A program made the translations under genes and the position numbers. The notes under the pieces are model-generated. The model worked only from the letters and a program-made list of their open reading frames with translations, did no database searches and was not told where the DNA came from. Shown one piece after another: positions 8,101-17,620 of a stretch of 47,806 bases of DNA. The DNA is from Fibrobacteria bacterium (GTDB lineage Bacteria; Fibrobacterota; Fibrobacteria; UBA11236), in assembly GCA_021155885.1 (NCBI GenBank), contig JAJNBB010000012.1:1-47806 (forward strand). The letters are read 5' to 3'. Within the stretch, counting starts at the first letter, position 1. Each line of letters begins with the position of its first letter.

Positions 8101-8514
8101 CTAGGGAAGCGGAACGGCCGGGTTTTGGCGGTACCAGTCCGCGATCATCGGCATGTCCGCCTCGAAAGGCCCCGAAAAGAAATTCAGGAAGCCGGCCCGC
8201 TCCCCGGTCCGGTTCTCGTAGTCATGGCGCACTCCCGCGGGGACGAGCACGAAGGTTCCGCGCGGCGCCTCGATGGTTTTGCCGTCCAGCAAGAAGGTGA
8301 CCGTGCCCTCGAGGACGTAAAACACGTCGTCCTCGTCTTCATGCACATGCGGCCCCGGCCCGGGGGAGCGCGGGTCGAGCCACCATTCCGAGATGGAATA
8401 GGCGCCGCGCGTCTCCGCGCCGTCGGCCTTGAACACAGCGCGGAACATTCCCAAGGGGTACGCGCGTCCCCCTGCGGGCGGGAGGACAATGGCTTCGCGG
8501 GACGGCTTTTCCAT
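8101..8514 (-). CDS. Cupin-domain protein
   Basis: A small single-domain cupin (137 aa). The two cupin motifs are visible: GPGPHVHEDEDDVFYVLEGTVTFLLDG (metal-binding His-x-His and Glu) and GTFVLVPAGVRHDYEN (second His). The family binds a divalent metal and ranges from isomerases to dioxygenases, so the substrate is unknown. Its ATG overlaps the stop of the ABC permease gene (TAATG), so it is translationally coupled to the transporter. This may point to a role in making or modifying the transported compound, which is inference only. Confidence 0.85.
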   Translation of the reverse strand: MEKPSREAIVLPPAGGRAYPLGMFRAVFKADGAETRGAYSISEWWLDPRSPGPGPHVHEDEDDVFYVLEGTVTFLLDGKTIEAPRGTFVLVPAGVRHDYENRTGERAGFLNFFSGPFEADMPMIADWYRQNPAVPLP

Positions 8515-9341
8515 TAGCGCTTTCGCTTGTACAACGTGAGGGCGATGGGCGCGCAGACCAGCGTGACGACGGCCGGGGCGATCAGGGCCATGCCCACGGA
8601 CCGCGCCGTTCCCGTGCCGTCCAGGATGCCGCGCAGGGCGGTGACGAGCAGGGCGACGGGATTCACGTCGACGAAGGCCTTGAGCCAGGCGGGCATCGTC
8701 GAGGAGTCGACGAACACGTTGGAGGCGAAGGTCATCGGCATCAGGAACAGCCACCCGAAAGTCATCACCGAGCCGGGCGTGCGCAGGGCCACGCCCAAGG
8801 TGGTGAAGATCCACCCGAACCCGAAGGTGCAGAGGTTCAGGAGGGCGATGGAGACCAGCACCCCCGCGACGCCGGTTTCGGGACGGTAGCCCATCAGGAG
8901 GCCGACCAGCACCACGATGCCCGAAGACAGCGTATAGCGCAGGAAGTCCCCGAACATCGCCCCGACGATCGGGGATAGGTGCCAGATGGGCAGCGACCGG
9001 AAGCGGTCGTAAATGCCCTTCGACAGGTCGGTGTTGAGCGTCACGCCCGTGTACATCGAGGCGAACACCACGGTCTGGACCATGATCCCCGGCAGCAGGA
9101 ATTGCAGGTACTCGCGCGGAGAGCCGGCGAGCGCGCCGCCGAAGATATAGGTGAACATCACCGTGAACATGATCGGGGTGATCACCGCGTCGAACAGCTG
9201 TTCGGGCACGTGCTTGATCTTCAGCAGGGCGCGCCACGCGAAGGCGAGGATGTTCGCGACCGGGGAGGCCTGCGGCGGGCGGGCGCGGGTGGAGAGCGTG
9301 GCGCGCAGCATGGCGGCGACTTCCTGGTGGGACGCGTTCAT
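8514..9341 (-). CDS. ABC-2 type permease (DrrB-like)
   Basis: A 275-residue membrane protein with six predicted helices, the membrane half of a DrrAB-type exporter. Segments such as [52 protein letters not shown] and [16 protein letters not shown] are characteristic of the daunorubicin-resistance ABC-2 permease family. The start (ATG 9341) overlaps the upstream ATPase stop by ATGA. The exported substrate is not evident. It probably pumps a lipophilic compound outward, using the adjacent ATPase. Confidence 0.93.
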   Translation of the reverse strand: MNASHQEVAAMLRATLSTRARPPQASPVANILAFAWRALLKIKHVPEQLFDAVITPIMFTVMFTYIFGGALAGSPREYLQFLLPGIMVQTVVFASMYTGVTLNTDLSKGIYDRFRSLPIWHLSPIVGAMFGDFLRYTLSSGIVVLVGLLMGYRPETGVAGVLVSIALLNLCTFGFGWIFTTLGVALRTPGSVMTFGWLFLMPMTFASNVFVDSSTMPAWLKAFVDVNPVALLVTALRGILDGTGTARSVGMALIAPAVVTLVCAPIALTLYKRKR

Positions 9342-10339
9342 GAGCCCTTCCCCTTCCTTTTCTTCCGGCCCGGTTCGTCTTCCGCGGGGGTTTCCTCGGC
9401 CGCGTGGCCGGTGAGGGCGAAGAAGACCTCGTCCAGGCTGGGTTGCCCCAGCGAGAAGCCGCCCACGCCGATGCCGGCCTCCGTCATCTCGGCCATCGCG
9501 CGCGCGGCGCGCCCGGTGTCGGAGACCTGCAGGGACAGGGCCGAGGCCTCGTCCTCGAAGTGCGCGTCCGCCCCGAGCCGGTCCTTCAGGAACAAGCCCG
9601 CGCGCTCGCGGTCGGCCGGGTCGCGCACGTTCACGCGCAGCGTTCCCGATCCCACGGAAGCCTTCAGCTCCCCGCTCGTGCCCTCGGCGATCACGTGGCC
9701 GTGGTCGATCACGGCGATGCGGTCGGCGAGCTGGTCGGCCTCTTCGAGGTACTGCGTCGTCAGCAGCACGGTGGTGCCGTCCGCGACCAGGGCGCGCACG
9801 ATGGCCCATACCTGGTTGCGGGAGCGCGGGTCGAGGCCGGTGGTCGGCTCGTCCAGGAACAACAGGTCGGGCGTCACGACAAGCGAGGCCGCGATGTCGA
9901 GGCGCCGCCGCATGCCGCCGGAGAAGGTCTTGATCTGCTTGTCGGCGGCTTCCTCGAGGTCGAAGGCGCCGAGGAGTTCCCCGGCGCGGCGCTTCGCGTC
10001 ACGGCCCTTGAAGCCCTGGAGCTTGGCGAGCAGCATCAGGTTCTCGAGGCCGGTGAGGTCCTCGTCCACCGAGGCGAATTGCCCCGTCAGGCTGATGCGG
10101 GCCCGCACCGCGTGCGCTTCGGTCCGGAGGTCGTGGCCCAGTACGGTGGCGCGGCCGGCGTCGGGGTCGAGCAAGGTGGCCAGCAGGCGCACGGTGGTGG
10201 TCTTGCCGGCGCCGTTGGGGCCCAGCACCCCGTAGACCGTGCCGTTGCGCACGCGCAGGTCCACGCCGTCGACGGCCTTGGTTTTGCCGAAGTGCTTGAC
10301 CAGCCCCTCGGCTTCGATGGCGAAATCAGGATGGGACAT
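9338..10339 (-). CDS. ABC transporter ATP-binding protein (DrrA-like)
   Basis: A 333-residue ATPase. Walker [12 protein letters not shown]-loop [22 protein letters not shown] signature [15 protein letters not shown], Walker [17 protein letters not shown] and switch [15 protein letters not shown] are all intact. The Arg after the signature and the roughly 80-residue C-terminal extension (with [16 protein letters not shown]-like [20 protein letters not shown]) mark the DrrA subfamily. It ends in a charged [10 protein letters not shown] tail. It energises the downstream permease and follows an SRPBCC gene by 17 bp. Confidence 0.95.
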   Translation of the reverse strand: MSHPDFAIEAEGLVKHFGKTKAVDGVDLRVRNGTVYGVLGPNGAGKTTTVRLLATLLDPDAGRATVLGHDLRTEAHAVRARISLTGQFASVDEDLTGLENLMLLAKLQGFKGRDAKRRAGELLGAFDLEEAADKQIKTFSGGMRRRLDIAASLVVTPDLLFLDEPTTGLDPRSRNQVWAIVRALVADGTTVLLTTQYLEEADQLADRIAVIDHGHVIAEGTSGELKASVGSGTLRVNVRDPADRERAGLFLKDRLGADAHFEDEASALSLQVSDTGRAARAMAEMTEAGIGVGGFSLGQPSLDEVFFALTGHAAEETPAEDEPGRKKRKGKGS

Positions 10340-10356
10340 GAATCCTCGGGTTTGGT

Positions 10357-10965
10357 TCAGGGAACCGCGACGGGCATGGGGGCGGGTTCGACGGCGACCG
10401 CCGCCGTGTCCACGGCCGGCGCGGGCACGGGGTTTGCCCGGGCCGCCGTCTCCAGGGCCGCGAGGCCCTTTTCGAAATCGCCGCCCACCATCTTGTCCAT
10501 GTCCATGAACAGGCACATGGCCTTGCCGATGAAGTTGTTATGCCCCTGCATGGTCCACGTGACGTTCGTGCCGCCGTCCGCGGGGGCGAAGGCGAAGGTG
10601 GTGGGATTCGTGGCCTTGAAGGGCTTGATGAATTCCAGGCGGATCTCGATGCGTTGCACCGGGCGGCTCTCGGTGATGGTCATGCTCCCCGCGCCGGTTT
10701 TCTTGCCTTCCCAGGCATACGTGGCTCCCACGCCCGCCGTGGTGGGCCCGTAGGTCTTCTTCAGGTCCGCTTCGCTTTCCTCCATCTTTTCCCAGGGAGA
10801 CCAGTTCGTCCAGTTGCGGAAATCGTTCACCTGGGCGAACACGGCTTCGGGCGGGGCGTCCAGGGTCGCGGAACGTTCCACCTTGAAGTCGGCGGGTTGC
10901 AGGGCCACGACGATCAGAAAGACGACGATGACGATTCCCAGACCGATCAGGATTTTCTTCAGCAT
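10357..10965 (-). CDS. Membrane-anchored SRPBCC (polyketide cyclase-like) protein
   Basis: A 202-residue protein. One N-terminal transmembrane helix ([18 protein letters not shown], 5-22) is followed by an SRPBCC/START-like domain starting at [32 protein letters not shown]. This N-terminal pattern is typical of polyketide cyclase/dehydrase family members. The C-terminal 40 residues are Ala/Pro-rich and probably disordered. The ATG at 10965 has AAAGGAG a few bases upstream. It is the first gene of the DrrAB-like operon. The ligand is unknown. Confidence 0.85.
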   Translation of the reverse strand: MLKKILIGLGIVIVVFLIVVALQPADFKVERSATLDAPPEAVFAQVNDFRNWTNWSPWEKMEESEADLKKTYGPTTAGVGATYAWEGKKTGAGSMTITESRPVQRIEIRLEFIKPFKATNPTTFAFAPADGGTNVTWTMQGHNNFIGKAMCLFMDMDKMVGGDFEKGLAALETAARANPVPAPAVDTAAVAVEPAPMPVAVP

Positions 10966-11075
10966 GGCAGCTCCTTTGTTGAAGGGGGGGCCGTCAGCGG
11001 CCCCGTGGCGGGAATTAAGCTAAGGGGGTCTCGGTTTTAAAGGTGCCCGGACCGGGAAAGTCCGCTGCCGTTTCG

Positions 11076-11528
11076 TTACGGCCGGGGGGCGCGGGACAGG
11101 TAGTCCGCGAGGCGGTCCAGATTTTGTTCGTTCGCGGGTTCCACGAAAGCGCGCACGCGCTCCGCTTCTTCCGCGGAATCGAAGCGCATTGTCCACGAAA
11201 CCTCCGTCCCTTCCCCGGCCGCGCGCAGGTGGATCGACAGGCGATGGCCATGGACCGGGTCGGGGTGGTCGAACACGAACCGCGCCGGCGCCTCGACCTC
11301 GACGAAAACCTTGCGCATGGGGTATTCGGTGCCGTCGGGTCCGCGCATGATGAAGCGCCATTCGCCCCCCGCGCGCGGGTCGAAGGCCTGAAACACGTTG
11401 GTGAATCCCGACGGTCCCCACCAGCGCGCCAGCGCCTCGGGATCGATCAGAGCCTCCCACAACCGCTCCGGCGGAACCTTGAAAGCGCGCCGGGTGGCGA
11501 TGTCCCGGCTTCCGGAGAAAGCGCTCAT
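11076..11528 (-). CDS. SRPBCC/AHSA1-domain protein, copy 2
   Basis: A 150-residue single AHSA1-type domain with the family signature FKVPPERLWEALIDPEALARWWGPSGFTNVFQAFDPRAGGEWRF and the block MRGPDGTEYPMRKVFVEVEAPARFVFDH. It overlaps the upstream paralogue by ATGA and is the last gene of an arsR-DHFR-AHSA1-AHSA1 operon. The two paralogues share the WWGP(S/D)GFTN and MRGPDGTEYP blocks, so they probably arose by tandem duplication. The function is unknown; this family often follows ArsR-type regulators. Confidence 0.9.
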   Translation of the reverse strand: MSAFSGSRDIATRRAFKVPPERLWEALIDPEALARWWGPSGFTNVFQAFDPRAGGEWRFIMRGPDGTEYPMRKVFVEVEAPARFVFDHPDPVHGHRLSIHLRAAGEGTEVSWTMRFDSAEEAERVRAFVEPANEQNLDRLADYLSRAPRP

Positions 11529-12001
11529 TCCATCCTTTCCAGATAGGCCGCGAGCTTGTCGAGATGCTGGCGCCCCCCTTCGACGGCGCCGTACTCGCGG
11601 ATCACGAGGTCGCGCGCGGCCTTGTCCTTGAACGTCGCGGTCATCGTGAGGAGGGTCTTGCCGCCCACATCCTCAAGCCTGATCAAGGTATGGAAGTCGG
11701 CGCCGGCATCTTCCTCCTCGCCGGCGCCGTGGCGGAAGGCGAGCCGCTCGGGTTCCACCATTTCGCGGTAGGTGATGGCATTGGGGTATTCGGTGCCGTC
11801 GGGCCCGCGCATGGTGAACACCCACGAGCCTCCGGGGCGCCGGTCGTGCTTGTGGGTAATGTTGGTGAAGCCGTCGGGGCCCCACCAGTTGTCCACGTGC
11901 GCGGGATCGGTGAGAGCCTTCCACACCAGTTCGCGCGGGGCGTCGTAGAGGCGGGTGGTCCGGATTTCCAGGTCGTTCGAGAGGTCGCTGGTCGCGCTCA
12001 T
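11525..12001 (-). CDS. SRPBCC/AHSA1-domain protein, copy 1
   Basis: A 158-residue AHSA1-type protein: LYDAPRELVWKALTDPAHVDNWWGPDGFTNITHKHDRRPGGSWVFTMRGPDGTEYP, then LTMTATFKDKAARD and a C-terminal helix GGRQHLDKLAAYLERM typical of activator-of-Hsp90-like small proteins. It sits between a DHFR-family gene and a second paralogue with ATGA overlaps on both sides, so the four genes are translationally coupled. Confidence 0.9.
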   Translation of the reverse strand: MSATSDLSNDLEIRTTRLYDAPRELVWKALTDPAHVDNWWGPDGFTNITHKHDRRPGGSWVFTMRGPDGTEYPNAITYREMVEPERLAFRHGAGEEEDAGADFHTLIRLEDVGGKTLLTMTATFKDKAARDLVIREYGAVEGGRQHLDKLAAYLERME

Positions 12002-12651
12002 TCAGACGCCTCCCTGCGGATGAAAAGGTGCATCGCGTTCTCGCCGAACCGGCGGTCCGCGACCTTGTAGCCGAGCGCGGGCAGGTTCAGGCCCGCCAGG
12101 GGCGCCTCGCCGGCGCCTAATAAAACCGGGCTCACGGCAAGGTGCATCTCGTCGATGAGCCCCGCCTGCAGGTATTGCCGGATGGTCTCCGCGCCACCGC
12201 CGATGCGGATGTCCTTGTCCCCGGCGGCCGCGCGCGCGCGCTTCAGGGCCTCGTGAATGCCTTCCGTGACGAAATGGAAAACGGTGCCGCCCTCCATTTC
12301 CAAGGGCGGCCGGGCATGGTGGGTCAGGACGAACACGGGAACGTGGTAGGGGGGATTCGGCCCCCACCATCCCTTCCACTCCAGCTCCCAGGCGCCCCGC
12401 GCCGGGGTGAACATGTTGCGACCCAGGATCCACGCCCCGAGATTGTCCATCGCGGCCCCGGCGATGTCGTTGTCGACTCCCGTCGAACCTGCGCCCGGCA
12501 GGCCGAGGTGATCGCGAAAACTTTGCGTGGCGGTGAACCATTCCATGACCGCCATGCCGCCGGGCCCGAAGGGATGGTCCAGGCTTTGTCCCGGCGCGGC
12601 GCCGAAGCCGTCCGTGGAAATTCCGTAGCTGTTGACGCGAACCTTGCTCAT
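11998..12651 (-). CDS. Dihydrofolate reductase/RibD C-terminal family protein
   Basis: A 217-residue protein of the RibD C-terminal/DHFR-like fold. Markers are the N-terminal VRVNSYGISTDGFGA, GAWILGRNMFTPARGAW, the pair PVFVLTHHARPPLEMEGGTVFHFV, and DIRIGGGAETIRQYLQAGLIDEMHLAVSPVLLGAGEAPL. The family contains NADPH-dependent reductases, many of unknown substrate. It follows the ArsR gene with an ATGA overlap, a gene order seen in many bacteria next to AHSA1 genes. Confidence 0.9.
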   Translation of the reverse strand: MSKVRVNSYGISTDGFGAAPGQSLDHPFGPGGMAVMEWFTATQSFRDHLGLPGAGSTGVDNDIAGAAMDNLGAWILGRNMFTPARGAWELEWKGWWGPNPPYHVPVFVLTHHARPPLEMEGGTVFHFVTEGIHEALKRARAAAGDKDIRIGGGAETIRQYLQAGLIDEMHLAVSPVLLGAGEAPLAGLNLPALGYKVADRRFGENAMHLFIRREASE

Positions 12652-13016
12652 GCGCGGTCTCCTTTTTTCTTGCCTTGCAATTCCAGCAGGTAGTCTCCCA
12701 GGCGGTCGAGGCGGTCTTCCCAGAGCCGGCGGTATTGCTCCACCCAGAGATTCGCCTCCCGCAGGGGTTCCGGCACGAGGCGGCAGGGACGCTGCTGCGC
12801 GCGCTTGCTGCGGGCGATCAGGCCGGCGCCTTGCAGCACCTTGAGGTGCTTCGTGACCGCCGGGCCGCTGATCTTGAACGGTTTCGCCAGCTCCTTCACC
12901 GAGCTTTCTCCCCGCGCGAGCCGGGCCACGATGGCGCGCCGCGTCGGGTCGGCCAGGGCCGCGAACACCGCGTCGAGGCGCGCGGCGTCGAGGGGGGAGG
13001 GGGAGGAACGTCTCAT
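12648..13016 (-). CDS. ArsR-family transcriptional regulator
   Basis: A 122-residue winged-helix protein. The DNA-binding region is LDAVFAALADPTRRAIVARLARGESSVKELAKPFKISGPAVTKHLKVLQGAGLI. It lacks a Cys-rich metal site, so it belongs to the non-metal, autoregulatory ArsR group that is often found with AHSA1 genes. The C-terminus RLWEDRLDRLGDYLLELQGKKKG is helical and probably dimerises. It is the first gene of its operon, directly after a visible operator-like dyad. Confidence 0.93.
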   Translation of the reverse strand: MRRSSPSPLDAARLDAVFAALADPTRRAIVARLARGESSVKELAKPFKISGPAVTKHLKVLQGAGLIARSKRAQQRPCRLVPEPLREANLWVEQYRRLWEDRLDRLGDYLLELQGKKKGDRA

Positions 13017-13023
13017 GGCGATT

Positions 13024-13051
13024 CTTTATTTAACCTAATGGTAAACTAAAG
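13024..13051 (-). promoter_or_regulatory. Operator-like dyad upstream of the arsR operon
   Basis: Arms CTTTATTTAACC (13024-13035) and GGTAAACTAAAG (13040-13051) pair at 10 of 12 positions around a TAAT centre, in an AT-rich strip only 8-35 bp upstream of the arsR start. An autoregulatory ArsR binding site overlapping the promoter is the simplest reading. Confidence 0.65.
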
Positions 13052-13089
13052 TTTGAGCCAATGTTTGTCAAGTCGAAAATGGGGACGAT

Positions 13090-13584
13090 TTAACGAAAAA
13101 ATTCCCGCCTTAATTTTTCCACCGTCTCCCCGGCCGTGCCGGAGGCATCGACCCGGAATACGTTCGGTTCCGCGGGCGAAATTTCCAGCGTGGCGAGCTG
13201 GCTTGGGAGCAGGCTCGCGGGCATGAAATGCCCCGCCCGTTTTTCCAGCCGTTCACGGAGAATTTTCGGGGGAACGTCCAGGATCGCGAAGCGCACGTCG
13301 GGAAGTCCGCCCGCGAGGGCGTCCCGGTAGGCGCGCTTCAGCGCGGAACAGGCGAGCACGGCGTCGGTTCCGCCGGCGCTCCAGCCCGCGATCAACCCGC
13401 TCAAGGCCGACAGCCAGGGCGACCGGTCCGCGTCGGTCAGCGGACGGCCCGTCCGTATCTTTTCGATGTTCGCTTCGGGGTGGAAATCGTCAGCGTCTTC
13501 GAAGGCGATTCCCAGGCGTTCCGCGAGACGCCGGCCCATGGTGGTTTTACCCGATCCCGAAACTCCGGCGAGGACGAGGATCAT
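13090..13584 (-). CDS. gntK: Gluconokinase, GntK type
   Basis: Phosphorylates D-gluconate to 6-phosphogluconate using ATP. The protein has 164 residues. P-loop GVSGSGKTTMGRRLAERLG (8-26), FEDADDFHPEANIEKIRTGRPLTDADRSPWL, ACSALKRAYRD and RAGHFMPASLLPSQLATLE are diagnostic of thermoresistant-type gluconokinases. It starts three bases after the stop of the sodium symporter, so the two are co-transcribed and the symporter may bring in the substrate. Confidence 0.96.
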   Translation of the reverse strand: MILVLAGVSGSGKTTMGRRLAERLGIAFEDADDFHPEANIEKIRTGRPLTDADRSPWLSALSGLIAGWSAGGTDAVLACSALKRAYRDALAGGLPDVRFAILDVPPKILRERLEKRAGHFMPASLLPSQLATLEISPAEPNVFRVDASGTAGETVEKLRREFFR

Positions 13585-13587
13585 GTT

Positions 13588-14964
13588 TCAAGCGGCTCTT
13601 CCCGCGGGTGTCCGGCGGCCGGCCGCAAGGGCGCAGGCGAGATAGACGGCCGTGCAGGCGGCGATCGTGGCGATGAAGGGGGCCGGGAGCTTCAGCACGT
13701 ATTCGGCGACGGGCGTGAAGACGACGCCGGTCACCAAGGTGGCCAGGGCCGCGATGCCGCCGCCCCAGGGCAGCCACAGGCCGAACAAGGTGATGACCAG
13801 GATGCCCGCGGTGCCGAAGGAGGAGGCATTCTCCAGCAGGTCATAAATGCTGGTGGAGCGAACGGCCATCACGTAGCAGGCCGTGCCCGCGATCAGCACC
13901 ACGGCGCGGTTCATGCGGAGCTTGGCCTTTTTGCTTTGGATGTTGAGCGCGGGGATGGCGACGTTGTGGGCGATGAGCCCGCCGACGCCGAGCAAAATGC
14001 TGTCGATCGTCGAGAGCAGGGTCGCCAGCAATGCCCCCGCGAAGGCGACGAAGGCGAAGGCCGGAAGTTTCTCGCGGGCGAGGTGGATCAGGAACTGCTC
14101 CGACTCTCCCTGCAGCGAGAGCACGTGCGGGCCGATCAGGCCCAGCAGGACGGGGATGGAGCCGACGGCCAGGTAGATGCCGCACGCGATGAGGCTGGCG
14201 CGACGCGCGGCGCGGCCCGATTTGGCCGCGAGGATGCGCGCGACCATCTCCTGCGCCACCAGCGAGCCCATCACAGGTATCATCCAGCGGTCCATTCTTT
14301 CCCAGAGGCTTTCGCCGGGCGAGAAGAAGCTCAAGCGCTCCGCCGACTGCGCGGCCAGAAGCGCGGGGATGTCGATTTCCATCGCGATGAAGACCACTGT
14401 CAGCGTGAGACCCAAGATGAGCACGGTCCCTTGTATCAGGTCGTTGAACATGTCGGCGAGCAGGCCTCCCATCAGGGTGTACACCATCACGAACACGAAG
14501 GCGGCGAACATGGCCAGCTGCACGTTGAGGGGGGAGGTGGCGGCGATGACCTGGCCCAGCGCGCGGATCTGCGCCGCGCCCCAGATCATCGAACTGAGGC
14601 AAAGGATGATCACCGCCAGTTTTTCGGGAGCCTTGCCGAACCGCTCGGCGTAAAAATCGGCCAGCGTGGAAAAGCGGCGGTTCCAGATGCGGGTAGCGAT
14701 GAGCAGGCCCCCCAGCACGAGGGCAAGGCCGTAGCCCAGCGGGTCGGCCCGCGAACCGGACAGCCCCTCGTCGAACACCGCCGCGGAGGAGCCCAGACAA
14801 GTCTCGGCGCCGAACCATGTGGCGAAAAGGGAGATCGACAGCAGCCACACGGGCCGGGAGCGGCCGGCCACGAGATAATCCTCTTCGGTCTTAACCCGGC
14901 GGGACACCACGAAAGCGATCGCGAGCTGGATGCCGAGATAGACGAGGATCAGCGGCCAGATCAT
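13588..14964 (-). CDS. Sodium:solute symporter (SSS family)
   Basis: A 458-residue membrane protein with about 12-13 helices. The SSS fold is indicated by RRVKTEEDYLVAGRSRPVWLLSISLFATWFGAET near the N-terminus and by MGGLLADMFNDLIQGTVLILGL, VAQEMVARILAAKSGRAAR and FAGALLATLLSTIDSILLGVGGLIAHN. Family members couple sodium influx to uptake of sugars, amino acids or acids, and the sequence does not identify the solute. Adjacency to gntK (3 bp) suggests gluconate or a related sugar acid (inference). It follows the UXS gene by 12 bp. Confidence 0.92.
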   Translation of the reverse strand: MIWPLILVYLGIQLAIAFVVSRRVKTEEDYLVAGRSRPVWLLSISLFATWFGAETCLGSSAAVFDEGLSGSRADPLGYGLALVLGGLLIATRIWNRRFSTLADFYAERFGKAPEKLAVIILCLSSMIWGAAQIRALGQVIAATSPLNVQLAMFAAFVFVMVYTLMGGLLADMFNDLIQGTVLILGLTLTVVFIAMEIDIPALLAAQSAERLSFFSPGESLWERMDRWMIPVMGSLVAQEMVARILAAKSGRAARRASLIACGIYLAVGSIPVLLGLIGPHVLSLQGESEQFLIHLAREKLPAFAFVAFAGALLATLLSTIDSILLGVGGLIAHNVAIPALNIQSKKAKLRMNRAVVLIAGTACYVMAVRSTSIYDLLENASSFGTAGILVITLFGLWLPWGGGIAALATLVTGVVFTPVAEYVLKLPAPFIATIAACTAVYLACALAAGRRTPAGRAA

Positions 14965-14976
14965 CCGGATTTTTGC

Positions 14977-15905
<929 letters not shown>

Positions 15906-15909
<4 letters not shown>

Positions 15910-16742
15910 GGTTTGCGGGTCCTTCGGGGCGCGACGGGCGCGGCCGTGAGCAAATGGTTGATTCCGATCAAGGTAAGATCTGGTTCGAGGCGCCGCAAGC
16001 TGGGCGCCCTTCCCTGGAGCCAGTGGGCGAGTCCCCCCGTGGCCAGGATCACCGGCTTGCGCATCGAGCGCTCCGCGAGGATTGCGCGCAGCAGGTGCTC
16101 CACGGCGCCCACGCTCCCCGCCAGGAGGCCGATGCGCAGCGCTTCGTCCGTGGTGCGGCCGACGGCGCCCGCGGGCCACCGCAGCTCGGTGTCGGCGAGC
16201 TTGGCGGCGTTCTGGGTGAGCGAACGGAGGCCGGTCTGGAGGCCGGGGCAGATCACGCCGCCGAAGTACGTCCCCGAGGAAAAAATGTCGAACGTGGTCG
16301 CGGTTCCGAAATCCACCACGATCCCCTCGCGGATCCCGAGGGCCTGCGCCCCCAGCACGTTCGCCAAGCGGTCGGCCCCGATCTGGCTGGGGATCTCGTA
16401 ATCCAGGGTCAACCCGCCGCAGTCGCGGTAATCCAGGACGCGCGGCTCGGTGCCGAAGACCTCCCGCAGCGCCGCGGTCCAGGGGCCGTCCTGCACGGGC
16501 ACGACCGACGCCAGCACCGCCCGGACCGCGTTTCCGGCGACGGCCGGAACGACGAGGCCGCGCAAGGAGAGGACGATCTCGTCCACGGTGATGTCCTTGC
16601 GCGTGGCCAGGCGCCACCGCTTGAGGATGACGCCGCCGTCGAACAGGCCGAGCACGGTCTGCGTGTTGCCCACGTCCACGGCGAGGCGGTAATCGCCGGC
16701 CTTGCCGGTCTTTTGGCGCGGGGCGATTTTCCTAGAAGGCAC
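15906..16742 (-). CDS. coaX: Type III pantothenate kinase
   Basis: Catalyses the first step of coenzyme A synthesis, phosphorylation of pantothenate. The protein has 278 residues. The ASKHA-fold phosphate motifs are visible: [14 protein letters not shown] (23-36), a [11 protein letters not shown] block, [27 protein letters not shown], and [12 protein letters not shown]. The N-terminus carries about 16 extra basic residues ([16 protein letters not shown]) before the core, so a later start is possible, although the ATG at 16742 overlaps nadC by 11 bp as in tightly packed operons. Confidence 0.95.
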
Positions 16743-17610
16743 GCGAGCCTCCCGCCGGCGTGGCCGATCCGATTTTGAGCGAGAGGTCCAGCGCCCGCAC
16801 GCTGTGGGTCAGCTCGCCGACCGAGATGAAGTCGAGGCCGCTGTTGCGCAGCGCGCGCGCGCGTTCCAGCGTCATGTTGCCGCTGGCCTCGAGCTTGAGG
16901 TGCGGGGCCGCGGCGCGCGCGCGCGCGACCGCGCGGGCGAGGGTCGCGTCATCCATGTTGTCCAGCAGGAGGATGTCGACGGGCGCGTCCAGCAGGCTTT
17001 CGAGCTCCTCCAGCGTGCGCACCTCGGCCTCGACCTTGTAGGCGCGCCCGGCGCGCGCCAGGGCGCGGTCCGCGGCCGCGCGCACCGATCCGTTGGCGGC
17101 GGCGTGGTTGTCCTTGATCAGGATCTGGTCGAAGAGCCCATGGCGGTGGTTCACGCCGCCGCCAACGGCCACGGCGTACTTGTCGAGCTCGCGGTATCCC
17201 GGCAAGGTCTTGCGGGTGTCGAGGATTTTCACCGGGGCCGCGGCCTCCGCGAAGCGGCGCGTCGCCGTGGCGATGCCGCTCAGGCGCTGCATGAAGTTAA
17301 GGAGGATGCGCTCGCACACGAGCAGCCCGCGCGTCTCCTCCTCGACGCGCGCCAGGACCTGGCCGGCCTGGACGGCGTCGCCCTCGCGCGCGAGCCATTC
17401 GATGCGCGGGGCGAGGCCGCGATGGCGGAACACCGCCTCCATCACGGGAACGCCCGCCAGCACGCCGTTTTCCTTGCACAACAGGGCCGCCCGGCTGCGG
17501 TGGCCGGCGTCCAGGGTCGCCTCGGACGTCACGTCTCCAGGGCCTTCGTCCTCGGCGAAGGCCAACGGCAGCAGGGCCTGCAGGGCTTTATGGGGGAAGG
17601 CGGGGATCAT
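16732..17610 (-). CDS. nadC: Nicotinate-nucleotide pyrophosphorylase (quinolinate phosphoribosyltransferase)
   Basis: Makes nicotinate mononucleotide from quinolinate and PRPP in de novo NAD synthesis. The protein has 292 residues. The N-terminal GPGDVTSEATL, the active-site run LDTRKTLPGYRELDKYAVAVGGG with NHRHGLFDQILIKDNH, and VEAEVRTLEELE, LLDNMD and LEASGNM are the canonical NadC signature. The start at 17610 lies 10 bp after the lipoprotein stop. NAD and CoA precursor genes are adjacent, and the operon has no obvious nicotinate regulator site. Confidence 0.97.
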   Translation of the reverse strand: MIPAFPHKALQALLPLAFAEDEGPGDVTSEATLDAGHRSRAALLCKENGVLAGVPVMEAVFRHRGLAPRIEWLAREGDAVQAGQVLARVEEETRGLLVCERILLNFMQRLSGIATATRRFAEAAAPVKILDTRKTLPGYRELDKYAVAVGGGVNHRHGLFDQILIKDNHAAANGSVRAAADRALARAGRAYKVEAEVRTLEELESLLDAPVDILLLDNMDDATLARAVARARAAAPHLKLEASGNMTLERARALRNSGLDFISVGELTHSVRALDLSLKIGSATPAGGSRAF

Positions 17611-17620
17611 GCGTCTCGGC

